NCBI RefSeq assembly: GCF_000367925.1
Contig: NZ_KB849166.1
Location: 104,322-168,321 of the forward strand
Direction of reading: 5' to 3'
From: Acinetobacter bohemicus ANC 3994
Lineage (GTDB): Bacteria > Pseudomonadota > Gammaproteobacteria > Pseudomonadales > Moraxellaceae
Length of the DNA: 64,000 nt
Position 1 is the stretch's first letter; each line of letters starts with the position of its first letter. Positions 1 to 7,690 of this stretch are shown piece by piece. A model generated the notes under the pieces. The model was not told the origin of the DNA. It did not search any database and saw only the letters and a list, made by a program, of their open reading frames with translations. Both the position numbers and the translations under genes were made by a program.

Positions 1-227
1 ATGTAGATTTACACTTACTCGGTTGGTTATTAGTGGGTTCAATCCCTGCCATTGTGGTGGGCACTTTAATCAGTTCACGCTTACCTGAAAAAATTATCCG
101 TAAAATTTTAGGCATTACCTTATTCGCATTAGGTATTAACTTCATCCTTCATCCAGTAAAAGTAAAACCTGTTGAAAAACCAACAACTGCTATGATTTTA
201 ACTGTTGAAAAATCGAACAACGGTTAA
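1..227 (+). CDS. TauE/SafE-family sulfite exporter-like permease, C-terminal part
   Basis: The reading frame is open from the first bases (frame beginning at base 3) to the TAA at 225-227, so this is the 3' end of a gene that starts outside the window. The visible 74 or so residues contain a hydrophobic segment (GWLLVGSIPAIVVGTLI), a short basic loop with LPEKIIRKILG, and a last hydrophobic helix. This is the usual ending of TauE/SafE permeases, which are inner-membrane exporters of sulfite or other small sulfur-containing anions. The GTG at 33 is an internal codon, not a start. The substrate cannot be told from this fragment. Confidence 0.7.
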   Translation, partial: VDLHLLGWLLVGSIPAIVVGTLISSRLPEKIIRKILGITLFALGINFILHPVKVKPVEKPTTAMILTVEKSNNG

Positions 228-332
228 ACTATCTATGCGATTAATTGGTTTTTTTCACGGATTTATTGGTGTTTTGTATAGCAACTCACCGCTTAAATCG
301 TGTTATATTCAGGCTACTAAAAAAACTCTTGT

Positions 333-1445
333 ATGATCAAACCAGTGACGGCAATGAATACACTACAGTCAAATCCTATTACACAATCTGACATCGATGA
401 CGTGAATGTACAAAGCATTCAGCCTCTTGTAACTCCTGCTGAATTAAAAAAAGAGTTACCTCTGACTGAACATGCCTATCAAACTGTCTTAAAAGGTCGA
501 GAAACCATTCGCAATATTCTTGATGGTAAAGACAACCGTCTATTTGTGGTCATTGGTCCTTGCTCAATTCATGACACGGTTGCTGCACATGAGTATGCAG
601 ATCGTTTAAAAGTTTTAAGCGAAAAAATTAAAGATACGCTTTATATCGTGATGCGTGTTTACTTTGAAAAACCACGAACCACTGTGGGCTGGAAAGGTTT
701 AATTAATGACCCTGACATGAATGATTCTTTTAACATTGAAAAAGGTCTTCGTATTGGTCGTCAACTTTTAGTTGAACTCAATAATAAAGGTTTGCCATGT
801 GCCACTGAAGCACTCGATCCAAACTCACCACAATATTATCAAGACCTTATTTCATGGTCAGCGATTGGTGCGCGTACCACTGAAAGCCAAACTCACCGTG
901 AAATGTCTTCAGGTTTATCTTCTCCTGTTGGTTTTAAAAATGGTACAGATGGCGGCTTAACCGTTGCAACCAATGCAATGCAATCCGTTAAACATGGTCA
1001 CAGCTTCCTCGGTTTAAATGACCAAGGTCAAGTTTCTGTCATTCGTACCAGTGGTAACCCATATGCACACGTCGTACTTCGTGGTGGTAATGGCAAACCA
1101 AACTATGACGCAGGTTCTGTTGCAGAAGCTGAAAATGCTTTAGCCAAAGCGAAAGTAAGCAACAAAATCATGATTGATACCAGTCATGCCAACTCAAACA
1201 AAGACCCGTATTTACAACCGCTTGTATTAAAAAACATCACAGAACAAATTCTAGATGGTAACAAGTCGATTGTTGGTCTTATGATTGAAAGTCATCTCAA
1301 AGGTGGCCGTCAAGATATTCCTGAAAATCTGGATGATCTTGAGTATGGTCAATCAGTGACGGATGGCTGTATTGATTGGGAAACCACTGAAAAAGCCCTA
1401 CTTGATATGCATGAAGCACTCAAAGACGTTTTACCAAATCGCTAA
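333..1445 (+). CDS. 3-deoxy-7-phosphoheptulonate (DAHP) synthase, class I
   Basis: The 370-residue protein catalyses the first step of the shikimate pathway: phosphoenolpyruvate plus erythrose-4-phosphate gives DAHP. Diagnostic class I blocks are visible: GPCSIHD (PEP and metal binding), RVYFEKPRTTVGWKGL, GARTTESQTHRE, GFKNGTDG, IDTSHANSNKD and IESHLKGGRQ. The length is close to the roughly 350 residues of AroF/AroG/AroH, with a slightly longer N-terminus. An alternative ATG at 354 would shorten it by seven residues, and neither start has a strong ribosome binding site. Which aromatic amino acid inhibits it cannot be read from the sequence. It is a single-gene unit closed by a hairpin directly downstream. 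Confidence 0.95.
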   Translation: MIKPVTAMNTLQSNPITQSDIDDVNVQSIQPLVTPAELKKELPLTEHAYQTVLKGRETIRNILDGKDNRLFVVIGPCSIHDTVAAHEYADRLKVLSEKIKDTLYIVMRVYFEKPRTTVGWKGLINDPDMNDSFNIEKGLRIGRQLLVELNNKGLPCATEALDPNSPQYYQDLISWSAIGARTTESQTHREMSSGLSSPVGFKNGTDGGLTVATNAMQSVKHGHSFLGLNDQGQVSVIRTSGNPYAHVVLRGGNGKPNYDAGSVAEAENALAKAKVSNKIMIDTSHANSNKDPYLQPLVLKNITEQILDGNKSIVGLMIESHLKGGRQDIPENLDDLEYGQSVTDGCIDWETTEKALLDMHEALKDVLPNR

Positions 1446-1453
1446 GAGATTTA

Positions 1454-1479
1454 AAACGCCATCTTGATTGATGGCGTTT
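1454..1479 (+). terminator. Rho-independent terminator after the DAHP synthase gene
   Basis: A perfect 10-bp stem (AAACGCCATC / GATGGCGTTT) with a 6-nt loop ends in a short T run, 9 bases after the stop codon of the DAHP synthase gene. Confidence 0.85.
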
Positions 1480-1509
1480 CTACTTTAACCTTAGGAAAAG
1501 TTTTATCTT

Positions 1510-2034
1510 ATGAATGAAATTGAAAATGCATTGAGCCATATTGAAAATTTCCAGTTTATTCACGAACACCTATTCACATCGGCTCAGCCATCTGCTGAAC
1601 AGTTAAAGCTGATTAAAGAATACGGTGTCACGACCATTGTGAATTTGGGATTATCTGATGCAAAGCAGCATTTAACTCATGAAGATAAAATTTGTTTAGA
1701 TTTAGGCTTAAACTATATTCAATTGCCTATTTCTGCTGAAACCCCATCTGATGACCAATGTTTACTGATATTAGATATGCTTACTCATTTAGTACAAAAA
1801 CAAATGGTTTGGGTGCACTGTAGTAAAAATTATCATGTCAGTTGTTTGATGTATTTATATCGTCAATATTATATGGATATAGACATGCCTACGGCGCAAG
1901 AGTTAATGCATAGCATTTGGGAACCAAATGACACATGGACAGGCTTAATCCATGCGGTCGCTTTACAACTGCAAGGTCGTAAAGCCACCAAAGAATTACA
2001 ACAGGCGCTCATTCATCCCAATCATTTTGCTTGA
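1510..2034 (+). CDS. Protein tyrosine phosphatase-like protein with altered active-site signature
   Basis: The 174-residue protein resembles the small bacterial DSP/PTP-like family (beta-lactamase-hydrolase/DUF442 type). It has an early FTSAQPS block, VTTIVNLGL, YIQLPIS, and the catalytic-loop region VHCSKNYHVS at residues 102-111. Family members normally have H-C-x4-R-V-S. Here the arginine that binds phosphate is His109 (codon CAT at 1834-1836, one base from CGT), while the nucleophile Cys104 remains. The protein may therefore be a pseudophosphatase or have altered activity. The gene starts 30 bases after the terminator of the DAHP synthase gene, and its 3' end overlaps convergent ispF by 13 bp. 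Confidence 0.7.
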   Translation: MNEIENALSHIENFQFIHEHLFTSAQPSAEQLKLIKEYGVTTIVNLGLSDAKQHLTHEDKICLDLGLNYIQLPISAETPSDDQCLLILDMLTHLVQKQMVWVHCSKNYHVSCLMYLYRQYYMDIDMPTAQELMHSIWEPNDTWTGLIHAVALQLQGRKATKELQQALIHPNHFA

Positions 2035-2522
2035 TGTGAAATCAAGACTGTTGCCGTTGCCAAAATGCCTTCCTGACGTCCTGTAAAACCTAATTGCTCT
2101 GTAGTTGTCGCTTTAATACTAATTTGCGTGACATGCGCGTTTAAGACATCAGCAATACTTTGACGCATTTCTAAATTATGTTTGGCTAATTTTGGACGTT
2201 CGCACGCGACCGTAATATCCGCATTATTTAGCACATAACCCCGATCTAAAATAAGTTGATAGACATGCTTAAGTAAGACTCGGCTATCGACACCTTTAAA
2301 TTTTGCATTCGTATCGGGAAAATGCTGCCCGATATCCCCCAAAGCCAACGCGCCCAATAACGCATCACATAAAGCATGCAGCACAACATCACCATCTGAA
2401 TGGGCTTTTAAGCCATGTGTATGGGGAATTTTAATGCCTGCTAAAGTTACAAAATCACCTTCTTCAAAGGCGTGTACATCCATTCCCTGACCAATTCGAA
2501 TTTGTGCGACCACTTTTAGCAT
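2022..2522 (-). CDS. ispF: 2-C-methyl-D-erythritol 2,4-cyclodiphosphate synthase
   Basis: IspF (166 residues) closes the cyclodiphosphate ring in the MEP pathway of isoprenoid synthesis. The zinc-site block GxGxDVHAF is present (Asp15, His17), followed by GLKAHSDGDVVLHAL, GDIGQHFPDT and the C-terminal TTTEQLGFTGRQEGI block. The length is typical for the family of about 160 residues. It stands alone, without ispD next to it, and its 3' end overlaps the phosphatase-like gene on the other strand by 13 bp. Confidence 0.96.
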   Translation of the reverse strand: MLKVVAQIRIGQGMDVHAFEEGDFVTLAGIKIPHTHGLKAHSDGDVVLHALCDALLGALALGDIGQHFPDTNAKFKGVDSRVLLKHVYQLILDRGYVLNNADITVACERPKLAKHNLEMRQSIADVLNAHVTQISIKATTTEQLGFTGRQEGILATATVLISHQAK

Positions 2523-2612
2523 CCTTAAGAAATAAATGATTGAAATGTTGTATTCACGCTTTCTATTTCGCTATAGTTACATCAGCGCAACATAGTGAAA
2601 TTATAAGCGATC

Positions 2613-3263
2613 ATGCTGGTGAATACCGATATTAATCTCATTAAAACATTAAGCACATTATTCAGTATTGGCTGTTTGTGCTCAACCATGACTTATGCTC
2701 AAGAAATTGACTGCTCTCGCCCAAATACATCGTCAATGAAAAATATTTGCGCTGAAGATTTTTTAGAATCTCGAGAGAAATTAAGCAATCATTATATAAC
2801 TGCTTTTTTAGTCAGTGATGCCCCTGTTCATTTATTAGAAGATACGCATACCTTATGGTTTAAGCGTTTGCAGCAATGTAAAAGCCTAGATTGTTATAAA
2901 CAACAATTTGAATTACGCATTGAAGATCTTAATTTTTATACATCACTGAATCAGAGTTTAACCAATCACTATTTAAAATTTGAAAATGGAAAAATTGCCA
3001 GTCAACCTGTGCATTTACAAGTCCACCAACTCACCAAAGATAAAATTAAAATTGAAGGTATTGCCTACCGAAACCCGAACAATAAATTAGAAACTCAAAC
3101 CATTCCATTCTTGGCTTATACAACCACAGGAAAGAAAGATGAAATTATAGATAACGAACATGATTGCAAATATCAGTTCAATTTCAATAAAGCAATTTTA
3201 TCGGTCAAAACTAAGCAAAAAGGCTGTGAACGTTTTGTCGGTGTGTATCGAGTGTATGACTAA
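2613..3263 (+). CDS. Secreted LprI-like (DUF1311-type) protein
   Basis: The 216-residue protein begins with a signal peptide whose hydrophobic core is TLSTLFSIGCLCST, with likely cleavage after TYA-Q. The mature part carries IDCSRPN, NICAEDFLESREKL, a Trp-containing segment (LWFKRLQQCKSLDCY) and RIEDL. This matches the Cys/Trp/Arg pattern of the lysozyme-inhibitor LprI N-terminal domain. The C-terminal half (about residues 110-216) has two cysteines (HDCKY, KGCER) and no family I recognise. It is probably periplasmic. A second, shorter LprI-like gene lies at 11935-12315. Confidence 0.6.
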   Translation: MLVNTDINLIKTLSTLFSIGCLCSTMTYAQEIDCSRPNTSSMKNICAEDFLESREKLSNHYITAFLVSDAPVHLLEDTHTLWFKRLQQCKSLDCYKQQFELRIEDLNFYTSLNQSLTNHYLKFENGKIASQPVHLQVHQLTKDKIKIEGIAYRNPNNKLETQTIPFLAYTTTGKKDEIIDNEHDCKYQFNFNKAILSVKTKQKGCERFVGVYRVYD

Positions 3264-3348
3264 TTTTGTTGAATAAACTCATTATTTTCCTTGGAAATTG
3301 CACAACATTCAAAAAATTTATCTTGAATATGAGCGATATTATTATTGC

Positions 3349-3765
3349 TTAAAGCAAATAAAGCTTCATTTTTTGCCTAATCAAATCTAGAGCTTGTACA
3401 TACTTGCAATGTAAATCTAGCACACGATATGTATTCATATTTACCAAAAAAAACTCAAAACAATGCCCATAATCATCTAGCGTGTCATAACACCATTGAT
3501 CCTCTAAACCTTGATTTGCAGTATCACAAAAAACAAAGTGCCATGTTTGGTTGCTTATTTGATGTGATCCCCAATCATAACATTGCTGTTCTCCCACAAC
3601 GATGCCCGATTCTTCATACAATTCACGTATAGCTGCTTGAAACATTGGTTCTGACTTTTCAATCGTACCTTTTACCAGTTGAATACCTGCTGTCGGATGT
3701 TTAAAAAGCAAAATTTCCAATATATTATTGTTTTTCCTTAGAATCACTGGACAGACTTTATTCAT
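3349..3765 (-). CDS. Nudix hydrolase
   Basis: The product (138 residues from the ATG at 3765) hydrolyses a nucleoside diphosphate linked to another moiety. The full Nudix box, G-x5-E-x7-RE-hydrophobic-x-EE-x-G-hydrophobic, lies at residues 33-55 (Gly33, Glu39, Arg47-Glu48, Glu51-Glu52, Gly54). The frame stays open upstream to 3846, but those 27 codons run into the terminator of the preceding dadA-like gene. The ATG at 3765, preceded by a GAGA-type site, is the better start. The substrate is unknown. Confidence 0.85.
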   Translation of the reverse strand: MNKVCPVILRKNNNILEILLFKHPTAGIQLVKGTIEKSEPMFQAAIRELYEESGIVVGEQQCYDWGSHQISNQTWHFVFCDTANQGLEDQWCYDTLDDYGHCFEFFLVNMNTYRVLDLHCKYVQALDLIRQKMKLYLL

Positions 3766-3820
3766 TATTTTGCATCTCACGAAAATTCCTAGACAATCAT
3801 ATCTTGAATTGAGCTGGAAA

Positions 3821-3851
3821 AAAAAGTGCAACACATCACGTTGCACTTTTT
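3821..3851. terminator. Bidirectional-looking terminator after the dadA-like gene
   Basis: A perfect 12-bp stem, AAAAAGTGCAAC / GTTGCACTTTTT, with a 7-nt loop (3833-3839), lies 14 bases beyond the stop of the dadA-like gene. A and T tracts on both sides mean it could stop transcription in either direction. Confidence 0.85.
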
Positions 3852-3864
3852 AGTTTCTATGCAA

Positions 3865-5109
3865 TTAAATAGGATGCTGCGATGCCACTTGCTGACTGAT
3901 CATCACTGCTGTTGCAGCAGATAACGTCCAACCTAAATGCCCATGCCCTGTATTATAAAACACGCGTTCACGTTTACCCCGTCGGACAGTTGGCATCATA
4001 TTTGGCATCATCGGGCGTAAACCGGCCCACGGCACGACGTTTTCAGTGCTAATACTAAAGTTTTTATTTACCCAATCTGTCAGTGGTTGAATACGGTCTG
4101 CTCGAATATCAAGGTTATAACCATTAAATTCCGCTGTTCCGGCGACTCTTAAACGGTCTGCACCTAAACGCGAAGTCACAATTTTTGCACTTTCATCAAG
4201 CAAACTTACCCACGGCGCATGCTTCACACTATCCTGATCATTTAAATTAAGCGTAATCGAATACCCCTTCACTGGATAGATATTGACTCGATCACCTAAT
4301 AAATTTGCCAAATGGTAACTTCCAACCCCCGCACAAACCACAATAGCATCTGCCTCTAGTGATTCCACTGTGGCAGTATTCAACAACACATTTTCATGAC
4401 TCGCATGATAAAGCACCGTAACACCTTTGGCATGATGCTGCACATCGCTCACTTCCATACCAAACAAATACTTCACGCCATATTTTTCAGAAGCTTTGGC
4501 TAAACCTGTTGTAAATTTATGAATATCTCCTGTTGCATCCCCTGGGCAATAAAAACCACCATAATATTCGCCCGTTAAACTCGGCTCTATACTTTTAATT
4601 TCTTCTGGCGTAACTGGATTTCGTTCTAGTCCTCCTTCACGCAGTAAAGCATTTGTCTTGGTTGCGACGTCATAATCCAGTTTATTGTGATAAAAATGCA
4701 GGATGCCCCGTTTCTCTAAATTGAACTGAATATCCTCTTCTTTCGCTACGGTAAATAAGCGTTCACGTGCCAATAAGGCCATTTTTACGGTATCACGCGT
4801 ATTGGCTTCATAGTGTTTAATATTACCGAGGAATTCGATTAACCAACCATATTTATGTAGGTCAAATGAAGGATTCAGCAACAGAGGTGCATTCTTATTA
4901 AACATCCACTTCATGCCTTTTAGCACGGTAGATTTTTGATTCCAAACCTCTGCATTACACGCTGAAAGTTGCCCACCATTGGCAAACGATGTTTCCATAG
5001 CAGCATATAAATGTTTATCAATCACGGTAACTTTATAACCCAGTTTTGCCAACTCATAGGCAGAAGTAACACCGGTAATTCCCGATCCAATCACGACAAT
5101 ATGACACAT
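3865..5109 (-). CDS. dadA: FAD-dependent D-amino acid dehydrogenase (DadA-like), glycine-riboswitch controlled
   Basis: The 414-residue flavoprotein of the DadA/glycine-oxidase (DAO) superfamily oxidatively deaminates an amino acid at the inner membrane. The dinucleotide-binding GSGITG is at residues 8-13, followed by an acidic strand end (VTVIDK) and a METSFANGGQLSACNAEVW block typical of DadA. The C-terminus has PWAGLRPMMPN and the FAD-contacting NTGHGHLGWTLS. The start ATG has a good GGGAG site six bases upstream. The leader carries a tandem glycine riboswitch, suggesting that glycine, or an amino acid convertible to it, is the physiological substrate; that point is inference. No alanine racemase gene lies next to it. 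Confidence 0.85.
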   Translation of the reverse strand: MCHIVVIGSGITGVTSAYELAKLGYKVTVIDKHLYAAMETSFANGGQLSACNAEVWNQKSTVLKGMKWMFNKNAPLLLNPSFDLHKYGWLIEFLGNIKHYEANTRDTVKMALLARERLFTVAKEEDIQFNLEKRGILHFYHNKLDYDVATKTNALLREGGLERNPVTPEEIKSIEPSLTGEYYGGFYCPGDATGDIHKFTTGLAKASEKYGVKYLFGMEVSDVQHHAKGVTVLYHASHENVLLNTATVESLEADAIVVCAGVGSYHLANLLGDRVNIYPVKGYSITLNLNDQDSVKHAPWVSLLDESAKIVTSRLGADRLRVAGTAEFNGYNLDIRADRIQPLTDWVNKNFSISTENVVPWAGLRPMMPNMMPTVRRGKRERVFYNTGHGHLGWTLSAATAVMISQQVASQHPI

Positions 5110-5143
5110 ACGACACTCCCTTGAAATGTACTGGCATTTCTAT

Positions 5144-5340
5144 GAGCCCCATCTGTCATTGGTACCTGAGAGCTTCGATCTTGACGCCAAAATTTTCAAC
5201 GCCGACCATCCCCTTCGGTGAGCATATTTTATATGCTTCTCTCCAGATTTTTAAAATTATTACAGTCCTTTTGCCTGAGAGTTTCCGGGGTCGTTGCTCC
5301 TTCGGCGTGTTCACAGAAGAACATCTCTCCTGCAATAATT
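5144..5340 (-). promoter_or_regulatory. Tandem glycine riboswitch (two gcvT-type aptamers)
   Basis: Read on the minus strand, the leader contains two consecutive aptamers. The first (about 5333-5262) has GGAGAG, then GCCGAAGGAGCAA and CTCTCAGGCAAAAGGAC. The second (about 5246-5150) has CTGGAGAG, CACCGAAGGGG and GCTCTCAGGTACC. These are the conserved P1/P3 core sequences of the glycine riboswitch. The second aptamer ends about 35-40 bases before the ribosome binding site of the dadA-like gene, so control of that gene is very likely. Confidence 0.93.
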
Positions 5341-5524
5341 GCTTACTCTAATATGAGCAATTTTTATACCATTTGCGAACACTAAATTAATTATATTTGT
5401 TAATCAACTTGATCTTATTCAATATATATATAAATATCAGATACTTAAAAAACTTTTTAACTTTTGATAGCTCTGTAAAAATTACATTCCAGCACTTATA
5501 TTGAAGTTTAATAGGGCTAAAAAC

Positions 5525-5803
5525 ATGTTAAGAGCCACAAATGATTTGCAAAGCATCCAAAAAGAGCAATTTGCTGAAATAATAGCAATCTTGTTTTTTG
5601 TTTGAGCAGTGCCCAATATTTTTCTATTGCATTAAACTCAGAAGAATAAGGTGATCAATCAATTAAAAAACAACCTTATACTTCTACAATCTGTCTTATA
5701 TTTCCACCTGAGTAAAATCCAGTATTATCTAGTATTAAATAACGCTTTTCTCTCAAAGCTAACGATTGGCACAGTTTTCTTCTAAATGACCGTTTTAAAT
5801 CTT
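5525..5803 (-). pseudogene. Remnant of an IS630-type DDE transposase
   Basis: Conceptual translation of the minus strand in one frame gives KRYLILDNTGFYSGG, then SPYSSEFNAIEKYWALLKQ. These correspond to the second catalytic Asp block (LDNxxxH-like) and the third catalytic Glu block (PPYSPxLNPIEKxW) of IS630-family transposases. Two in-frame stop codons interrupt it, and the N-terminal half and both ends are missing. The frame runs directly on from the stop codon of the UndA-like gene. No terminal repeats are visible. It is a dead fragment. Confidence 0.72.
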
Positions 5804-5804
5804 T

Positions 5805-6542
5805 CTAGCGTAATTTATAGCATGCATCTAACGCTAATTCATAATACGCCAAGCCTTCTTGTGCAGCTAAAAATGCTTTCTTCTGCAATGCAGGGTCTTT
5901 ATCACACAACCGTTTTATCAGCTCCATTGCTTCATACGGATGTAAATCATCATAATGAGCATGTGCTCTTAACCAAGCCAAAGATCGCTTATTAATAGTG
6001 ACTTCAGGATGTTCTGTATATGTTTGTATTCCTTTATAAACTTGTATTGTCCAGTCCCCTGTTGCCCATTCAATTGCTAAATTTGTTGCAGCAATACTTT
6101 CCGCTAAAGTACCTCTAAAATTAATATCCCATAAAAAATGATTCACTGCATTCATTGCAGCAGGTGGTCTAACTTCATTCAACATTTCAGCTGTTACACC
6201 AAAACCTCTAGCCCAATCTTGATACCAATACAGATGACGTTCTTCAACTTTAATATTTTGAATTAACCAATTTCTCGTATCTATGACCCCATCTGAAGAA
6301 AATGAGGTTGCTTTAGCAAGCGCACCAGCCATATAAGATGGAAAATGAGCAACTAAAGGATAAAAATTGAGTAATGTTGAACGAAAACACTCTAGACTCA
6401 ATGATCCATTCGCCATATCTAAAAATAAAGGGTGTTTACTCACTCGCTCTTTCGCAGGAAAAAGTTCATCCCAAAACTTTTGAGACCACTCCGAATGAGC
6501 TGTAATTTCTAATTTTGTTCCATATTGATTCATAGCAGTCAT
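5805..6542 (-). CDS. undA: UndA-like non-heme iron oxidase (TenA/heme-oxygenase-like fold)
   Basis: The 245-residue protein belongs to the heme-oxygenase-like metal-oxidase group (often annotated as TenA family). Likely ligands are visible: Glu100-x2-His103 in NIKVEERH, Glu158 in AATNLAIEWATG, and His194-x3-Asp198-x2-His201 in HAHYDDLHP. These match, in motif and almost in numbering, the iron ligands I recall for Pseudomonas UndA, which converts medium-chain fatty acids such as laurate to terminal alkenes (1-undecene). Surrounding blocks such as AATNxAIExATGxW and HAxYDDxHPxEAxE agree as well. The start ATG (MTAMNQ) has AGGA nine bases upstream. A transposase remnant and an insertion sequence flank the gene, which suggests an accessory locus. 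Substrate and reaction are inferred. Confidence 0.75.
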   Translation of the reverse strand: MTAMNQYGTKLEITAHSEWSQKFWDELFPAKERVSKHPLFLDMANGSLSLECFRSTLLNFYPLVAHFPSYMAGALAKATSFSSDGVIDTRNWLIQNIKVEERHLYWYQDWARGFGVTAEMLNEVRPPAAMNAVNHFLWDINFRGTLAESIAATNLAIEWATGDWTIQVYKGIQTYTEHPEVTINKRSLAWLRAHAHYDDLHPYEAMELIKRLCDKDPALQKKAFLAAQEGLAYYELALDACYKLR

Positions 6543-6758
6543 TGCGATGCATCCTATTCGTATGACTTAATTCAACCATATTCTATGATTGCTAATTTTT
6601 AGATTTTATCTAAATACAATAAATACACAATCATTGTTGTTTAAATTGTAACTATTTCTATTTATATAACATTTTATTAAGCTTAATGATTATATTAGTT
6701 AAATATTGAATACAGAAAAATTCTGAATAATAGAATTATATTAATCTTTTATAATCTA

Positions 6759-7598
6759 GGGCGTGTCCTCATTTGAAGAATGGATGTTAAAGACTTAAAA
6801 TAATATTCCAAATTAGTTGTATTTCAATATTATTCAATGGCACGTACTCTTTTAACAGATAATATTTGGCAGCAAATCCAAGATACAATGCGATTACACG
6901 GTTGCTACTGTTCAAAGAATAGTAGAAATATCATGGAAGCTATCTTATGGAAACTACGTACAGGTGCGACATGGCGTGATATTCCTCAAGAATTTTGTCC
7001 TTGGCAAACTGCTTATAATCGTTTTAATCGTTGGGCAAGTAAGGGGTTGTGGAATAAATTTTTTTTAGATTACGTGGCGTCTTGGATCAAGAATGGGTAT
7101 TCATTGACGGAAGCTACATACGCGTGCATCAGCATGCAAGTGGAGCTCGGAATGGTTTCGAAAGAGCAATTGGACAATCACGTGGTGGGCGAACAACAAA
7201 AATACATCTTGCAACCGACGCGAATGGATTACCGATTGATTTTAAAATCACTGGGGGTCAAGTCCACGATAGCCAAGTTGCAGAGCAATTGATAGAGACT
7301 GTAGAAAAAGCAGATTATTTAATTGCAGATAAGGGATATGATGCTGAGACCATCAGAATATTGATTAAAAATAAAAATATGATTCCAATTATTCCAATGA
7401 GATCAAATAGTAAAAGATTAAATAAAGAATTTGATAAATATCTATATCGATTAAGGCATTTAGTTGAGAATGCGTTTGCGAGGTTAAAACATTTTCGAGC
7501 GATTGCAACCCGATTTGATAAGCTTGCACGAAATTATCAGTCTATGATTTACATTGCTTGCATGTTTATTTGGTGTAAAGCCAAATGAGGACACGCCC
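6759..7598 (+). mobile_element. Complete IS5-family (IS427-like group) insertion sequence, 840 bp
   Basis: The element has perfect 17-bp terminal inverted repeats (GGGCGTGTCCTCATTTG at the left, its complement at the right) and is flanked by TA on both sides (6757-6758 and 7599-7600), consistent with a 2-bp TA target duplication. Inside are two overlapping frames that make one DDE transposase by frameshifting. Perfect ends and intact frames suggest recent activity. Confidence 0.93.
6837..7588 (+). CDS. IS5-family transposase, expressed by -1 programmed frameshift
   Basis: The first frame (from ATG 6837) gives the helix-turn-helix part, WxxIxxTMR...RNIMEAILWKLRTGATWRDIP. After an 8-T tract at 7059-7066 the reading frame must slip by -1 to continue as RLRGVLDQEWVFIDGSYI. 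The second frame carries the DDE residues: Asp in FIDGSYI, Asp in IADKGYDAE, and Glu in LVENAFARLK. The fused protein would be about 250 residues. Without slippage, frame one runs on as nonsense to 7292. The T tract supplies a canonical U-UUU-UUU slip site. Alternatively the second frame could begin at the TTG at 7082. Confidence 0.88.
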
Positions 7599-7690
7599 TA
7601 ATACACATTTTATTTAATTCAGTGTAACGTAGTCAAAAAAACAATCTCTCTTTTAAATTTATAAAAATATTGGGAGTGGTGAGAGATAAA

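Noticed and set aside
5121..5351. 76-codon open frame on the plus strand upstream of the dadA-like gene
   Set aside because: It runs antisense through the glycine riboswitch; composition and position show it is a shadow of the RNA structure.
7082..7292. Treating the two IS frames as separate functional genes
   Set aside because: Only the fused product contains both the helix-turn-helix and DDE parts; the end of frame one after the T tract is nonsense sequence.
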